Positions 1-10,532 of a stretch of DNA of 64,000 nucleotides are shown here, piece by piece; position 1 is the first letter of the stretch; each line of letters opens with the position of its first letter. The notes under the pieces are model-generated. The model was given only the letters and a program-made list of their open reading frames with translations, made no database searches and was not told the origin of the DNA. Position numbers and translations under genes: made by a program. The DNA comes from Amphibalanus amphitrite (Eukaryota > Arthropoda > Thecostraca > Balanomorpha > Balanidae). The DNA lies in contig NW_024881599.1 in NCBI RefSeq assembly GCF_019059575.1, positions 248,001 through 312,000 on the forward strand, in the 5' to 3' direction.

Positions 1-1314
1 GGTGCCGCCGTAGTGGCTGATGACGCCCACCAGCCGATACGTAGAGTCGCCGACCAGGTCGACGGGACGGAGCGACTGATCTTCCTGGACGCAAAACTCT
101 GAAAGGTGCACCTGTTCCACGGCGCCGGCCGGCTCTCTCTCCTGTGACCTCCTGATAACATGGAGCTCGCGACCCTTGTCCTCACGGGTCCGCCCCGGCT
201 TCGAGTATGAGTTGGCGGCGTCCAACACCTGCAGCTAGGGTGGCGGCAATGGCGGCGACTCAGCAGCAGCAGTCGCCGATGGCGAAGGACGAGCCGGCGC
301 CGTGGCTCCGGCCGACACTGGAGAGCCTGCAGTGGTGGGCGCTGTTGGGGCGGCGGTGGCGGCCGGTGGGCCTGAGGGAACCTCCGACTCCCTAGTACAC
401 AGGGAAGGATTTGTGCAGTTCCACTCGGGAGGCCGGGTGACGTCGTCCGCGACAAACTCGTTCAGCGAGAGGAACTTGGGGATGCTCACTTTGGTCCGGA
501 TCTTCTTCGCCTCATCCCCCAGAAAGACACACCGGTTCAGTTGGAGGATCAGTGTCCTGGGAAGCTGACTTATCTTGGTGGTGACGTAACACTCATCGTG
601 GCAGCAGTGCTGACAGAGCAGGTGGCGCCGGTCGGGTCGCATGCTCAGCCGCAGCGCGTCCTGCAGCGTGGGCGCCTCGGTGCCCTGGTGGTGCGGTACG
701 CTCACAAACCAGCTGATGTTCTCTTGGCGCTTCAGAACTGTCTCATGACACTTTGTGCACCTGTAACTCTCGAGGGTCTGGTAATGGAAGTTGTCGCGGA
801 CCGGGTTGTCTGTCGATCGTCGAGCGTCGACTTCGTCTTTCATTGTGTCCAGCAGGCGCAACAGGAACTCGTTGGCGTCCTGCATCTCGGTGCCTCGAAA
901 CGCCGGATCGATGTCGGCGAAAACATCGCGCAGGTCATTCAGGTGGCTGAAGACTAATTTGCTGAGCGCCTTCTGGCGAAGATCCATCAGTTTGGCAACG
1001 CCACACAGCGTGCGGCACTGGCCGCTTTCGACCGGGCCCGAGATCAGGGACACCATCTCACTCTGGAACGGTTGGAGACCCAGCAGGGATTGCAGGGTGG
1101 CGTTTTGATAGCAGGTGTTCCCATAGTTGGGCAGGCCGATGTAGAGTGGGTCCTTGCTGTTCTTGTCCGAGTCGAGCGGCGGGATGACTGGATTCAGCTG
1201 TAGGTCGTGACTGGTCGTCTGTGCCTTGCTCTCTGACCCTGCTTGTCTCCTCTTCTTGCGCGCCTCAAGCTGGCACTGGCTGCGCTGTCGGACATCCTTG
1301 GCCACCTCCAAACG
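1..1314 (-). CDS. Ubiquitin-specific protease (USP, C19 peptidase), partial
   Basis: This is a deubiquitinase that would cleave ubiquitin from protein substrates. On the minus strand the Cys box reads GLPNYGNTCYQNA, with the catalytic Cys codon at 1113-1111. Downstream are a QDANEFLLRLLD block and a zinc-ribbon-like pair (RCTKC, LLCQHC). At the window edge, after translation through 228..1, comes the His-box start YRLVGVISHYGG. The GLPNxGNTCYxNAxLQSLxGLQPF wording is closest to the USP37/USP26/USP29 group from memory. I place the exon start at 1314 because CCACCTCAG just before it is a good acceptor after a pyrimidine tract; the open frame actually continues upstream into retrotransposon sequence. 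An in-frame TAG at 237-235 lies two codons before a second possible acceptor (CTGCAG ending at 229). Either an Ala/Pro-rich stretch at about 400-238 is partly intronic or the copy is broken. The gene continues beyond base 1. Confidence 0.8.
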
Positions 1315-1316
1315 CT

Positions 1317-1777
1317 GAGGTGGGCGGGAAGGAAGCGAAGTGCTTGTCAGCAGGATGGAAGCTGCGTTGCCTCTGATGATGGCGATCGAACACCGCTGGA
1401 GAAGCCACTCCGTCTCCCGTCTCTCTCCCGTGACCGCGGACACCTGAGCTCCGATTTCTCGGAGAAGACTCTTTGTTGATGGGCCGCAGGAGCCACTTGT
1501 CTCAAAAGCGATTGGCTGAAAACGGAAGCGCCGACAGAGTTCTGGGTATTTTCTACGTTTTTCTTCTTCCGCTTCAGCGGCAGCTGCCCCTGCTTGGACC
1601 ACCGCCGAGGCGAGGCGGGACTCAGCGTACGTGTTGACGCACGTAACATCCCAGACAAGGCACTGTCCCTGTGTGAAAGGGAAGATGGTCATTCCATCTG
1701 GGCGTTTGCTGTCACCTCGATTGATGCCGAGCGGTTCTAAGAGGGCGGGCACGCCGGCCGACTGCAGAGCTCTCCTG
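1317..1777 (-). pseudogene. LINE reverse-transcriptase C-terminal remnant, 3' piece
   Basis: The minus-strand frame encodes the end of a non-LTR retrotransposon polyprotein: a KRPDGMT block, LVWDVTCVNTYA, an Ala/Glu-rich helix, PIAFETSGSCGP and a final QRCSIAIIRGNAAS. This is the conserved tail found after the reverse transcriptase in many invertebrate LINEs. The piece at 5740..6440 carries the immediately preceding part of the same protein, and the hAT at 1786..5731 separates the two with an 8-bp target duplication. The two are therefore one old element split by a later insertion. The frame runs without a stop into the USP exon at 1314; no LINE 3' tail is visible between them. Confidence 0.75.
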
Positions 1778-2838
1778 ATGACCTCCAGAGGTCGATAAAA
1801 TGCTTGGAGTTGCTCCAACGAACATCTTAGTCCCATCACTGTCTCCAACTTAGCCCTCGCCTGGTGGGAGGGGGGATGCAGCCTCCCTAAGTTTTTTTCG
1901 CGAATAGCGTAAAAGGTGGTGTCGCGTAGCGCCGCAAAATTTGGCACAACGTCTGGGAATGAGCCTCTTGCGATATATCCTGAAAATTTCAGGTGCCAGT
2001 CATTTCAGGACCTGGACTATGACTATGACAAGTACGACCAGTGTTGGTACTCACACCTTTCCTTTGAATTAGACGGATAAACAGGCGCCATGCCTATAAA
2101 TTCGCCCAAGCAAATGATATGCTAGATGAACAATGCATGCACAACTGTCTAATCACTGCCAATTGCCGCGTCGGCACACCGGCATCTCCTCACCTTCTCC
2201 CCACACGGCCTTGACTCCCCAACTCACACCATCACACTACTGCATACGGTGACCGGTCACACGGTGGATCTGAATGCCTACGTTTTCATGCCAAAGTCTG
2301 AAACAACTAACGATTATCATCAGCGTAGAAATGCTGAAATTTAGCATTTTAAAGCTTTTAACTTAAAACTTTATAAGTGTGTTTTAACGCACTTGTCCTT
2401 ATTGATTGAGAAAAGAGCGCACTTTTGATCGTATTACCTTATACGAAGTAACGCAATCGAAGTGTGATTCCGGTCCACTGTGCGTTTTCAGGCGCGCTCG
2501 ATAAAACACCCAGGCCTGGAGAAAGTTGGAAGGGCGATTTTCTGATCCTCCTTACCACAAAATGACCCTAAGCGAAAAAATGCCCGCGGGGCGCTGCCAA
2601 CGCGTGCCAGCGGCCCTGCTAGTAAGGGCGAAAATCAATGCATGTGTATGCGGAGCACACCCTTAGCGCTACGATGGCTCCTTGGAGACACCTGGAGAAA
2701 CCTCTGCCGGCAGAAGGGTCAGGTCCCTCGCAGACGGCGCGGCACGGCGGGAGCTTAGCGGGTGGCCTAGCCGGAAAGAGGATAAAAATAGCCGACTGGC
2801 CCGACCCAGCGAGGGGTGACCGAAGGGTGACCAGGAGT

Positions 2839-5530
2839 CAGTGGCGGATCTAGGATTTGAGTTTAGGGGGGGCAAACATTGCGCCGCCAGGCAAGTCGGC
2901 GAGAATTTCAAACGTCCAGTCTTAGGAACAAAAAAAAAAAACGAGCTACCCCTATTTTTCTCCTCGGATTTCGGGACTTTTTTTTTTTTACATTTTTGTC
3001 AGTACGGCCAAGCCAGGGCAGCGCAAAAAAAATTGCAGCCACCCTGACTCCGGGAGATAGTTAGCCCGCGCCCCGCTGGGCTATTCAGCCATACGCGCCC
3101 TGCTGGGGGGGGGGGGGGGCAGATTCTGCCCCCCTGTCTAACTTCCGAACCGATGGTCGTAGAAAGACGGGGAAAACGGCAATCGAAAGCTCTCAACAAG
3201 GCGGATCTTAAGAGCCAAAATTTTTTTGCTTAAGTAGGTCAGAGGTCAGGTCAAGGTCAGGTCAAGGGTACAAAATACAAGTTTCTACAGTATCGGCCTT
3301 GCACCGTAGTTGCCGAAGAATGGACTGAGACTGATTGCCCAAAACGTGTTCTTAGACTACCAAGACAATATTCATTGCACACAATGTCATTCAAAGGTCA
3401 AGGTCAAGGTCAGGTCAGGTCAGGTCAGGTCACCAAAAACAAAATATAGAAAAGGGCATGTGCGACACATGTTTTATGGGTCATTTTACTCATGGAATTC
3501 AATAGGCACACTCAATAAGTGATATGGACCACCTCTGGATGAATTTCAGGTCGAGGTCAGGTCAAGGTCAGGTCAAGTGAGGTCAAATTTTGAAGTTGGT
3601 TGTTAAGGCCTAAAAAGGTGTCTATTCGATGCAGTTTTTCACGGCGAATCGAATGGTGCTATTTTTGTTTCCGTACGAGGTCCAGAACTTCCAAAAAAAT
3701 CATTTTTCAAAATTTTTGTGTGTCGTGACGTCATAAAATTTTGAATAACTCCCACATTTTTGAACCGATTCTTCTAAAAATTGGTATGTAGGTGCACATA
3801 GACCACTTCTTTGACATATATTCCGGTTTTTTCGATAAACTCAAAATTTTTGATTTTATAAATATTTTCCCCAAAAAGTCAGTTTTTTGGAAAAATTTTG
3901 GCCAAAATCCAGAATTTTCAAAAAACCGAGATAGCCATTTGATAGACAAAGTAGAATCACGTATAACCTTTTTTGTTACGTCTTGATTCCTTTAAAAATG
4001 AAGATGTTAGCGGCGTTTGAAATTTTGCCGTTTTTGAGGCGAAAATGGCGAACATGACGTCACTAAAACGTCAATTTCTCAAAAATTTTCCGACGGATTT
4101 TGCTCAAATTTTCAGGGAACGTGTCAAATTGATGTATGATAAGGTACTGAAAGTTTGACGTCGCTGGCGTAACGCGTTTAGAAGTTATTGGCGAAAAACG
4201 GGAGGGGGGGCAGATTCTGCCCCCCCCCCAGCGGGGCGCGGGTTAGAGAATAGCTCACCGGCGCTATGGACGGTCCGTCCTCTACCTCCCGCATCACCTC
4301 GGCAAGACCTCGTCCGAAAGGTCCGCCCGCGCCGGTTCTCAAGGGCTTCTGTATCCGGAGACCGATAAGGGTAGCAGCAGCAGGTTCATGTGTAAATGCC
4401 CACGACCAAAGGCCACATCAGCGTCCCTGCGATACTATACGCACTACGCAGTCAGGGTTGCCACGTAGTTAAACGTATTAACAGTTGTTTCCGGTAATAG
4501 AAAATGAGATCAGTCGATTAAGAATCCCAACAAGAAATAGACGAAGAACAGCGCATTTGTTTTCGGTCCTGCATTTATTGATGCAATTACAATGAACATT
4601 CCTTAACTTTGGGACTAAACTTCGCGAGCTAGCAAAATTATACAATAAGTGTTACTTTCGAGAGGAGATAAACGATGCTTCTACAATCTACAGACTACAT
4701 AGGACCACAGCGCAACAGCCAACGGAATCACACTGAACAGCGTTAAGTTCCCACAACATACTGAGCTTCTCCAACACCTCGCAAACCAAAAGCTCTGACT
4801 GAGCCTTTCTGTGTTTGTCCCCGTTAGATAACGGTATGGCTCATGAAAAAGCCGCGATTGGTAATCTTCTTTACGTTATTCCTCTCAGAAACCTATCTCG
4901 CACTTGTTCTCAAAGGCACGCAGTACACCGTTCTTTCTGGCCATCACTGAGTGACACAGCGCACCCCTTTTGGCACCCCCTTTGGAAATGGCTGTATCCG
5001 CCTCTGGACATAACTAATGTAGCCACAGTGGAAATGCTAGGTACTAATGGATATTTATACCCACCAATATTTTTTTCAGCTCCTACACCCATGCTATCTA
5101 GCAATAAAATATTATGCAAACACTTCTTATATACCCATGCAAACCCACCACTGCCCAACCGCTCACCAGTGTGGTGACCCCTGATCCCACTGGCGTCTGG
5201 TGGTCTGCTGTTGACGGTTTGTTTACTTGGTTCAAGGTTTCAATAAATCGTGTTATTATTATTTTTTGGTAGCAGTAGCAGTAGTAGCACTGCTGATGGA
5301 TGATGGACTGACATTCATGGGGCGGAGGACTTTTTATCAGCTCACAACTTAATATCACGAATATGACAACCTTCTAGTCCTCCATTTATTTCACATTTTC
5401 TTTTCAAACACCATATTTTTAGTATTCAAGTTGTAGTTTTTTTAGGGGGGGCAAAAAGATATGTTTGCCCAGAGATTTTCCGTTTAGGGGGGGCAATTGC
5501 CCATTTTGCCCCAACGTAGATCCGCCACTG
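2839..5530. mobile_element. Non-autonomous hAT-like transposon (middle of three nested)
   Basis: The left end reads CAGTGGCGGATCTAGGATTT and the right end closes with the inverted TAGATCCGCCACTG. The 8-bp duplication CCAGGAGT lies at 2831-2838 and 5531-5538. Subterminal runs of TTTAGGGGGGGCA occur near both ends (about 2861 and 5442-5494). No transposase frame is recognisable; about 1.5 kb remains after removing the inner element. It sits inside the outer hAT, so it is younger than that insertion. Confidence 0.82.
3065..4242. mobile_element. TTAA-type (piggyBac-like) non-autonomous element with GGTCA arrays
   Basis: The ends are inverted: CCCGCGCCCCGCTGGG at left, and CCAGCGGGGCGCGGG at right. 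They are flanked by TTAG on both sides (3061-3064, 4243-4246). Two related copies have TTAA at their left end, and the copy at 32785..33950 has it at both, so the TTAG duplication here is a variant site. Just inside are long G/C runs and a GCAGATTCTGCCCCC stem. The interior holds arrays of GGTCA and AAGGTCA at 3237-3275, 3391-3432 and 3548-3590, plus AT-rich sequence homologous, in reverse orientation, to the copy at 32785..33950. The piggyBac assignment rests on the TTAA target and CCC start. Confidence 0.72.
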
Positions 5531-5739
5531 CCAGGAGTGAATGAGGGAACATACACGCGGTACCGAGCAGCCGATACCAGCACCGGACGATTAGAAAGTC
5601 ATAAGTCAATGCTGTATTTTAGGCGTAAGGAAGCATCCATGTAGACGGGCGGACTGTCTCCAGCTCTTCCAAGTATTGCTAATATCTTGCTCCAACGAGC
5701 GTTGGCACGTTGGAAGTTTTATCGACCACTGATGACCTC

Positions 5740-6440
5740 ATTCAACGCTGTGTGTCGGGGAAGTCTTCCAGCGCTGAAGCGGCATGTGAGCGTGTGATGA
5801 CCCTTGCAGTCTGCCACCGCGCCGCACTTGCAGACATGGCTGCTGTTCACGTCGGCCCCGACTCGTAGGGCTATGGCGATACGGACGGTGTTGTTATCTA
5901 GAAGGGTGCCGAGACTCGCAGACGGTAATGCTCGCATCCATGCGCCGCTCTCAGGTGTCGCTGCGCTGAGGAGTCGAGCACGCTCAAACTGGTTGGCCGC
6001 AGCCAGCAGAGAATCTCTCTGCTTTTCTGCGAGGGGATAGTCCCACTTCTTCTGCTGGTGGCGAGCATCAGCGTCTGGAGTCATTTTGTCACCTGCCTTT
6101 GTCAGCCAGTCAGCCGTCGATTCATCCAGCTCCTTAGAAATAGCGGCAGTGAAGAGAGGAGGTAGAAGAGAAGACAGCAGTTGCTGACATCGGTGGAATG
6201 AAGCTATGAAGCTGGGCAGGGCGACGTCTGTAACTCGTCTGAGACCAAGCCCTCCAAGAGAGGTGGGTAGGACCGCCTGCTGCCAGCTAGTTTGGTCAAA
6301 GTAGACGTTGGTCAGATCCTGAACTGCTGACTTCAGGGTTACGTCCAGCTCGTTTAGTATATCCGGCTGAAGATATACTGGTGCGGCTCTGAGCAGGTAC
6401 TGGAGTCTGGGTAGCCAGAGGCAGTGGCGAAGGAATTCCA
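5740..6440 (-). pseudogene. LINE reverse-transcriptase remnant, 5' piece
   Basis: The minus-strand frame encodes the post-catalytic part of a LINE polyprotein: a FLRHCLWLPRLQYLLR helix, SLGGLGLRR, and a Cys/His knuckle of the form CxCG-x6-GxHxxxC, followed by SAGRLPRHTALNEVI. The reading continues conceptually into the piece ending at 1777 once the hAT at 1786..5731 is removed. There is no YADD catalytic region; the 5' side is cut off at about 6440 by another hAT fragment. It is a dead, interrupted copy. Confidence 0.75.
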
Positions 6441-6664
6441 AACCAAATACCAACATAAACCGTGAAGAAATACCGATACCGAACCAACTTCATAACATGA
6501 GGGAAATACCGACTTTTAACCAATTTCTCAGCCTCTTATACATAAGTGAGGGTTCATAATACCAACAAAATACCAAGTACATTAGGATTGAAATACCAAA
6601 TACCAAGTTGGTATCGGTTTGGTATCGGTATACCAAAAAATTGGCATCCGATTGACATCTCTAG
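6441..6664. mobile_element. hAT end fragment with ATACCAA-type subterminal repeats
   Basis: The stretch is built of degenerate ATACCAA and GGTATCGG units in both orientations and ends with ATTGACATCTCTA. In reverse complement that gives TAGAGATGTCAAT, a hAT-like terminus. It truncates the LINE remnant. I did not find a clean matching left terminus or duplication, so it may be a partial copy. Confidence 0.45.
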
Positions 6665-6827
6665 TCTCAACGCCCGCCTGACCGCGCGATTATGCTCGCC
6701 GGGCGAAATTTAAACGTAACGGTCGCTCCACTGCGGGGCAGCAGCGGCGGCGGCGGCTCACTGCACGGGCGACGCCGACGCGTGCGGCAAAGGTGACGCC
6801 GCCGTATTAGTCACGGATCACAGGCGG

Positions 6828-7003
6828 GGAGCATTCCGGTCTATGGGTAAGATACTTGCCTCTAGATTCGGCCATCCGGGTTCGATTCCCGGGCAATGCA
6901 CGTGGCATTGCCGCTACCTGACCGCTTGGAACAGCGTGAGAGTTCCGGTTAGCACCTTGGTCCACTGGATGTGGTGCTTAACCCAAAACCAACCAACCAA
7001 CCA
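6828..7003 (+). mobile_element. tRNA-derived SINE
   Basis: A 15-bp direct repeat ACGGATCACAGGCGG flanks the unit (6813-6827 and 7004-7018). The head resembles a tRNA, with an exact RNA polymerase III B box GGTTCGATTCC at 6879-6889 and a CCGGG...CCCGGGCAATGCA arm closest to tRNA-Gly. A 100-bp unrelated body follows, ending in a CTTAACCCAAAACC stretch and a short (AACC)n tail. The intact target duplication suggests fairly recent LINE-driven insertion. Confidence 0.85.
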
Positions 7004-7018
7004 ACGGATCACAGGCGG

Positions 7019-7983
7019 TGCCCAGCTGGGTCGATACAGCGCAGCTGGTGCTCCCTCCCAGGTGTAGGCGATCGAGATGGTACGGCCCTCAGCGCCGGGC
7101 CTGGCGGAGCTGCGACTGGACGGTCGCCTGAGGCGACAGTCATAGACTCATAACAACACTCATATCAGTCGAGGAAGTACCGCGTTTTTCGCTAAACTGC
7201 AAGCTGGATGTCACTATGATTACTTTTCTTTTGAGTAATCACCCTCAGGAAACCTCGCTGTAACACATGTTTTGGGTTTACGTGACCGTCCGCACGGCGA
7301 CCGTCCGGTGTGCCCATTGAGCTCTGCGGCCTTATTTGGCGTCGGTTTCTCTGTCCCATGACCACAACTCGCAATATAAACAGACTCGCCTGGCTGGTTG
7401 TGAGTCATCCCGTCAGATACGTGATGTAATTCCGCCACAGCGAGGCCTGACCGACTGCCGAAACGCGTCTTCTCTAAACTCGGCGCAAGGATAAACTCGA
7501 ATTGTCTGCCTACGTAACGCATAAACTTCATACCAACATTCCAAAACCAAAGGTCACGTCTCGACTTTAGTCGATACCGACATTTGACAATCTCGGCCCG
7601 TCAATGCTGAGCCCATGTCTCAGCTCGTCTGACCCAAACACAATCCACCTCGGGTCCTCGGAGGCAACATTCCGTGCCGGCGCCGCGGCCCATCTGTCCG
7701 GTCGGCGGGGTCACGTGCCACGGTGGTCCACACCTCCGCCGAGCACATGACCGCCACCGGACGCGCCTGTGTGGGTCACGTGACTCCCACTGAGCGAGCG
7801 CCTCGGGTCACGTGGCCGGCCGGCGCGCCTCCGCTGCACTGCTGCAATGTTGCAGGCGGGCGCCGTTTGCAGCGGCTGCACTGACGGCGGTGAGTCACCT
7901 AGTGCGGCTTCCGCCCTAGATGGGCGCTGTCGGCGCTGTCGGATCACCCGAGAGGACGCGCGACGGGACGCCGACAGCCGAGG
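7019..7983. other. No gene recognised
   Basis: GC-rich sequence with short open frames but no domain, splice pair or repeat that I can support. It contains several CACGTG-like E-box words (for example around 7712, 7778 and 7810), which may be chance in GC-rich DNA. Confidence 0.4.
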
Positions 7984-7991
7984 GTGAAGGC

Positions 7992-8374
7992 TAGTGGTGT
8001 CAATTTCAGAAAACGTATGTCCAAAGTCCATCCAATGTCCAATGCTTGCGTCGATTGTCCGTCCAAAAATGTCCAAGCCAGCCATTTGTCCAAAGATGTC
8101 CGACACCTACGCAATAGTTTACACTCAACACTGTTATTTAATTTGCTTTTCATGTACCGTTACATCTCAAAAGTGTTAATACTTAATTATATCGAAAGCT
8201 GAGCTTTCTAATAGCCAATCAATGTTAAACACGACTACTTTTTAAAAATGTTGAGGTGTAGCAAGCGATTGTCCAAAGTTGTCCAAAGCCTGCTGCCATT
8301 GTCCAACCGAATTCCGAATTGGACATTGGACAAAATCGGAATTCCGAAGATTCAAGTTCCGATTGACAGCACTA
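7992..8374. mobile_element. Small hAT-like MITE built of TGTCCAA repeats
   Basis: The left end reads TAGTGGTGTCAAT and the right end is the inverted ATTGACAGCACTA. The 8-bp duplication GTGAAGGC lies at 7984-7991 and 8375-8382. Both subterminal zones repeat the word TGTCCAA(A)G many times, a pattern expected for transposase-binding sites. The element is 383 bp with no coding capacity. Confidence 0.8.
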
Positions 8375-8382
8375 GTGAAGGC

Positions 8383-9670
8383 TGGAAGGGCGTGTCGACG
8401 AAGACGAAAAAACACAGCTGATTCCTATCGGTTGCGGTTGACAGAGACAAATAAAAAAGGAAGCCTCTCAGGTGACTGTCTGAGCCGGCCGAAACCTGCC
8501 GTCATCGACCTCGGCTGCGCGGCTGCTGGTCATTAGACTGTCCATATTCACAGGGCTCAGACTGACGGCGGTTCTCACGACTGTCAGCGTGGCACGAAAC
8601 GGCGGGAGTCCGGCGAACGAACCGACGCGACTGGTCACTGGCTGGACGGGGAAGTTTGGGCAGTCGACTGAATGAAGAATGACGTGTCAGTTATTGGTCA
8701 TGAAATGACAATGAATGAAATGAAGTGACAAAGCGAGCACCGATCGATTGAAGAGTGAGCTGTGAAGGTGGTGCGATATTTGCCTCGTCAATTTCATGAG
8801 CCCCTAGGTAAGCGTTGTCAGTTTTGTGGGAGGCCTTTGGTTGCTAGTGCATGGGGACTGTTGAAGTGTTGATACAGCGCTCCGGTTGTCAAGCCATTCA
8901 ATGGTGTTGGTGCGTTGGGAACGGCCGCCAGTATACGATCGCCAGACCGCCGATTGCAAAACCTATGGCTGGAAGATACATAAGTCCAACATCCATCGGT
9001 TATTCTGTCAAAGCGTTTACTAGCACAATACGAACAGCACGGAGGCTGTTGATGCGGGCGCACGCCTGTTCGCTACCTACCCCGTATCCCACAGCGACGT
9101 GAAACACAGACCGTCGCCCCTGCCTAACGGTTCTTTATCAGCACCCGGACCCTACCCTACCCCGCTGCACTGCATTCACTCTGTGCCGCATTCTCCGCAC
9201 GTCTGCATGGACCGCAATAATCTCCATTCTCCACACGCCCCGGGTCAAACCATCGCCGGCACTGCAGCCGACTTTCTGGGCCACGGGGCCAGTGGACTCT
9301 GCCCGCGGCCTCACACCGTCAGCGGAATGTTATCACACCTTTCTACACTCCCCCTGACGAGAACCAGTCCATCCGCCCTCCCCCTTCACCCGCACGCAGG
9401 GAACGCCTTTGAATCACCGTCTCCACTCACCGGTGTCCCCTGCTCGGTCTTTGTTGTTATTCGGCGGTGGCTGGCGGCCGGCCCGCTCCGTCCGTGAGGC
9501 TGAGGTCACGCCTGATGACGTCACAGGTCCTTCCGGTTGGCCCACGTCGCCCCCGGGGAACCCCGACCTCGACAAGCGAGCTGTCTGTCTGCGTGTGTGC
9601 TGTCAGAGGTGAACGCGGAAAGCTACCCGATTGTGAGGCATTGCCAAGGCCTGCTCTTTATTCTACGAGG

Positions 9671-9765
<95 letters not shown>

Positions 9766-10532
9766 TCCTATTCCTCCCTCCCACCTGAAGAACTGAAGAA
9801 ACTTTCGTTCCTAAAACTAGTCAATCATGATCACTGATCGCTCTTCCGGCACCTTCTCGGCTCGTCTTCCGGACACTTCACCTTCTCCCGACCGTCACTG
9901 TCTCTGGCGGAACATGCACAGTCAGTTTCGTTCCGGGACGGCGGAACAAACAGCTCGGTGACACAGCAGCACGACTGAGTTCGACTGTGGTATTGGTATA
10001 GGTTACAATCGGCTTCCGAGGCCAGTTGGGCTTGTGATCAATCGAAATCAAGGCGGAAGGTAAAAGAGTTGGAAACTTGGGAGTAGGCACTAGACCTTGT
10101 GAAATGCTTGCGTGGTAGGCTGTTGGTCACGGATGAAAGAGCTAAGCTGAGACCAGAGCTAAGCCTGAATCGGGAGATGAACACGTCATGTGCGCTAGTC
10201 GCGTCGACAGTGCCATTTCGATTTTGTGCGAGACGTGGCTACGGCATCAGAACTGAAAAGTTACCCGTTAGTTCACGAAGGAGCATGGTACCGAGCCGTC
10301 GCCTCACCGCGACTGCAGCGGGCGGCGCCACAGTGCATGTCTCCTGCTGACCCCTGGACTGGACTGGCTGATAGTGGTGTATGATAGTGGCGGCAGTGGC
10401 GGCACAACGGTTCAGCGACCGTTCCGCGAGCCGCGGACCCGCGCCGGTCAGCGCCGTACCGCTGCGCTGCGCCGGGCGGGCTGGTAATGTCCGCTACCGG
10501 TACAGGACTGCCGCCGCACTATGAATTGTATT
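8383..10532. other. Intergenic, no gene recognised
   Basis: No frame here shows a recognisable domain. The stretch includes the CT microsatellite at 9671-9766 and otherwise looks single-copy. It could contain untranslated 5' exons of the plus-strand ZC2HC1 gene, since that gene's start codon lies just after a splice acceptor, but I cannot place them. Confidence 0.35.
9671..9766. repeat. (CT)n microsatellite
   Basis: Almost uninterrupted CT dinucleotides for about 95 bp, with a few TTT breaks. It generates Ser-Leu open frames that are artefacts. Confidence 0.97.

Larger units (their letters stand above)
1786..5731. mobile_element. Non-autonomous hAT-like transposon (outer of three nested)
   Basis: The ends are inverted: 1786 begins CAGAGGTCGATAAAA and the reverse complement of the right end begins CAGTGGTCGATAAAA. 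Both are flanked by the same 8-bp direct repeat ATGACCTC (1778-1785 and 5732-5739). A CAG start with an 8-bp duplication is typical of hAT elements. After removing the nested element about 1.25 kb remains, with no coding potential, so it is a non-autonomous derivative. It is inserted in the coding part of a LINE remnant, giving the order LINE first, then this hAT. Superfamily is inferred from termini only. Confidence 0.78.

Noticed and set aside
1786..1947. N-terminal 50 residues of the fused minus-strand frame as part of the LINE or USP protein
   Set aside because: This segment translates the terminal part of the outer hAT, as shown by its TIR and duplication.
6828..6900. Functional tRNA gene
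   Set aside because: The tRNA-like head has a B box but cannot form a proper cloverleaf by eye and is followed by a SINE body, tail and target duplication.
9467..9796. Ser/Leu-rich proteins at the CT tract (and Arg/Glu frames at 12684-12881)
   Set aside because: They are translations of CT and GA microsatellites.
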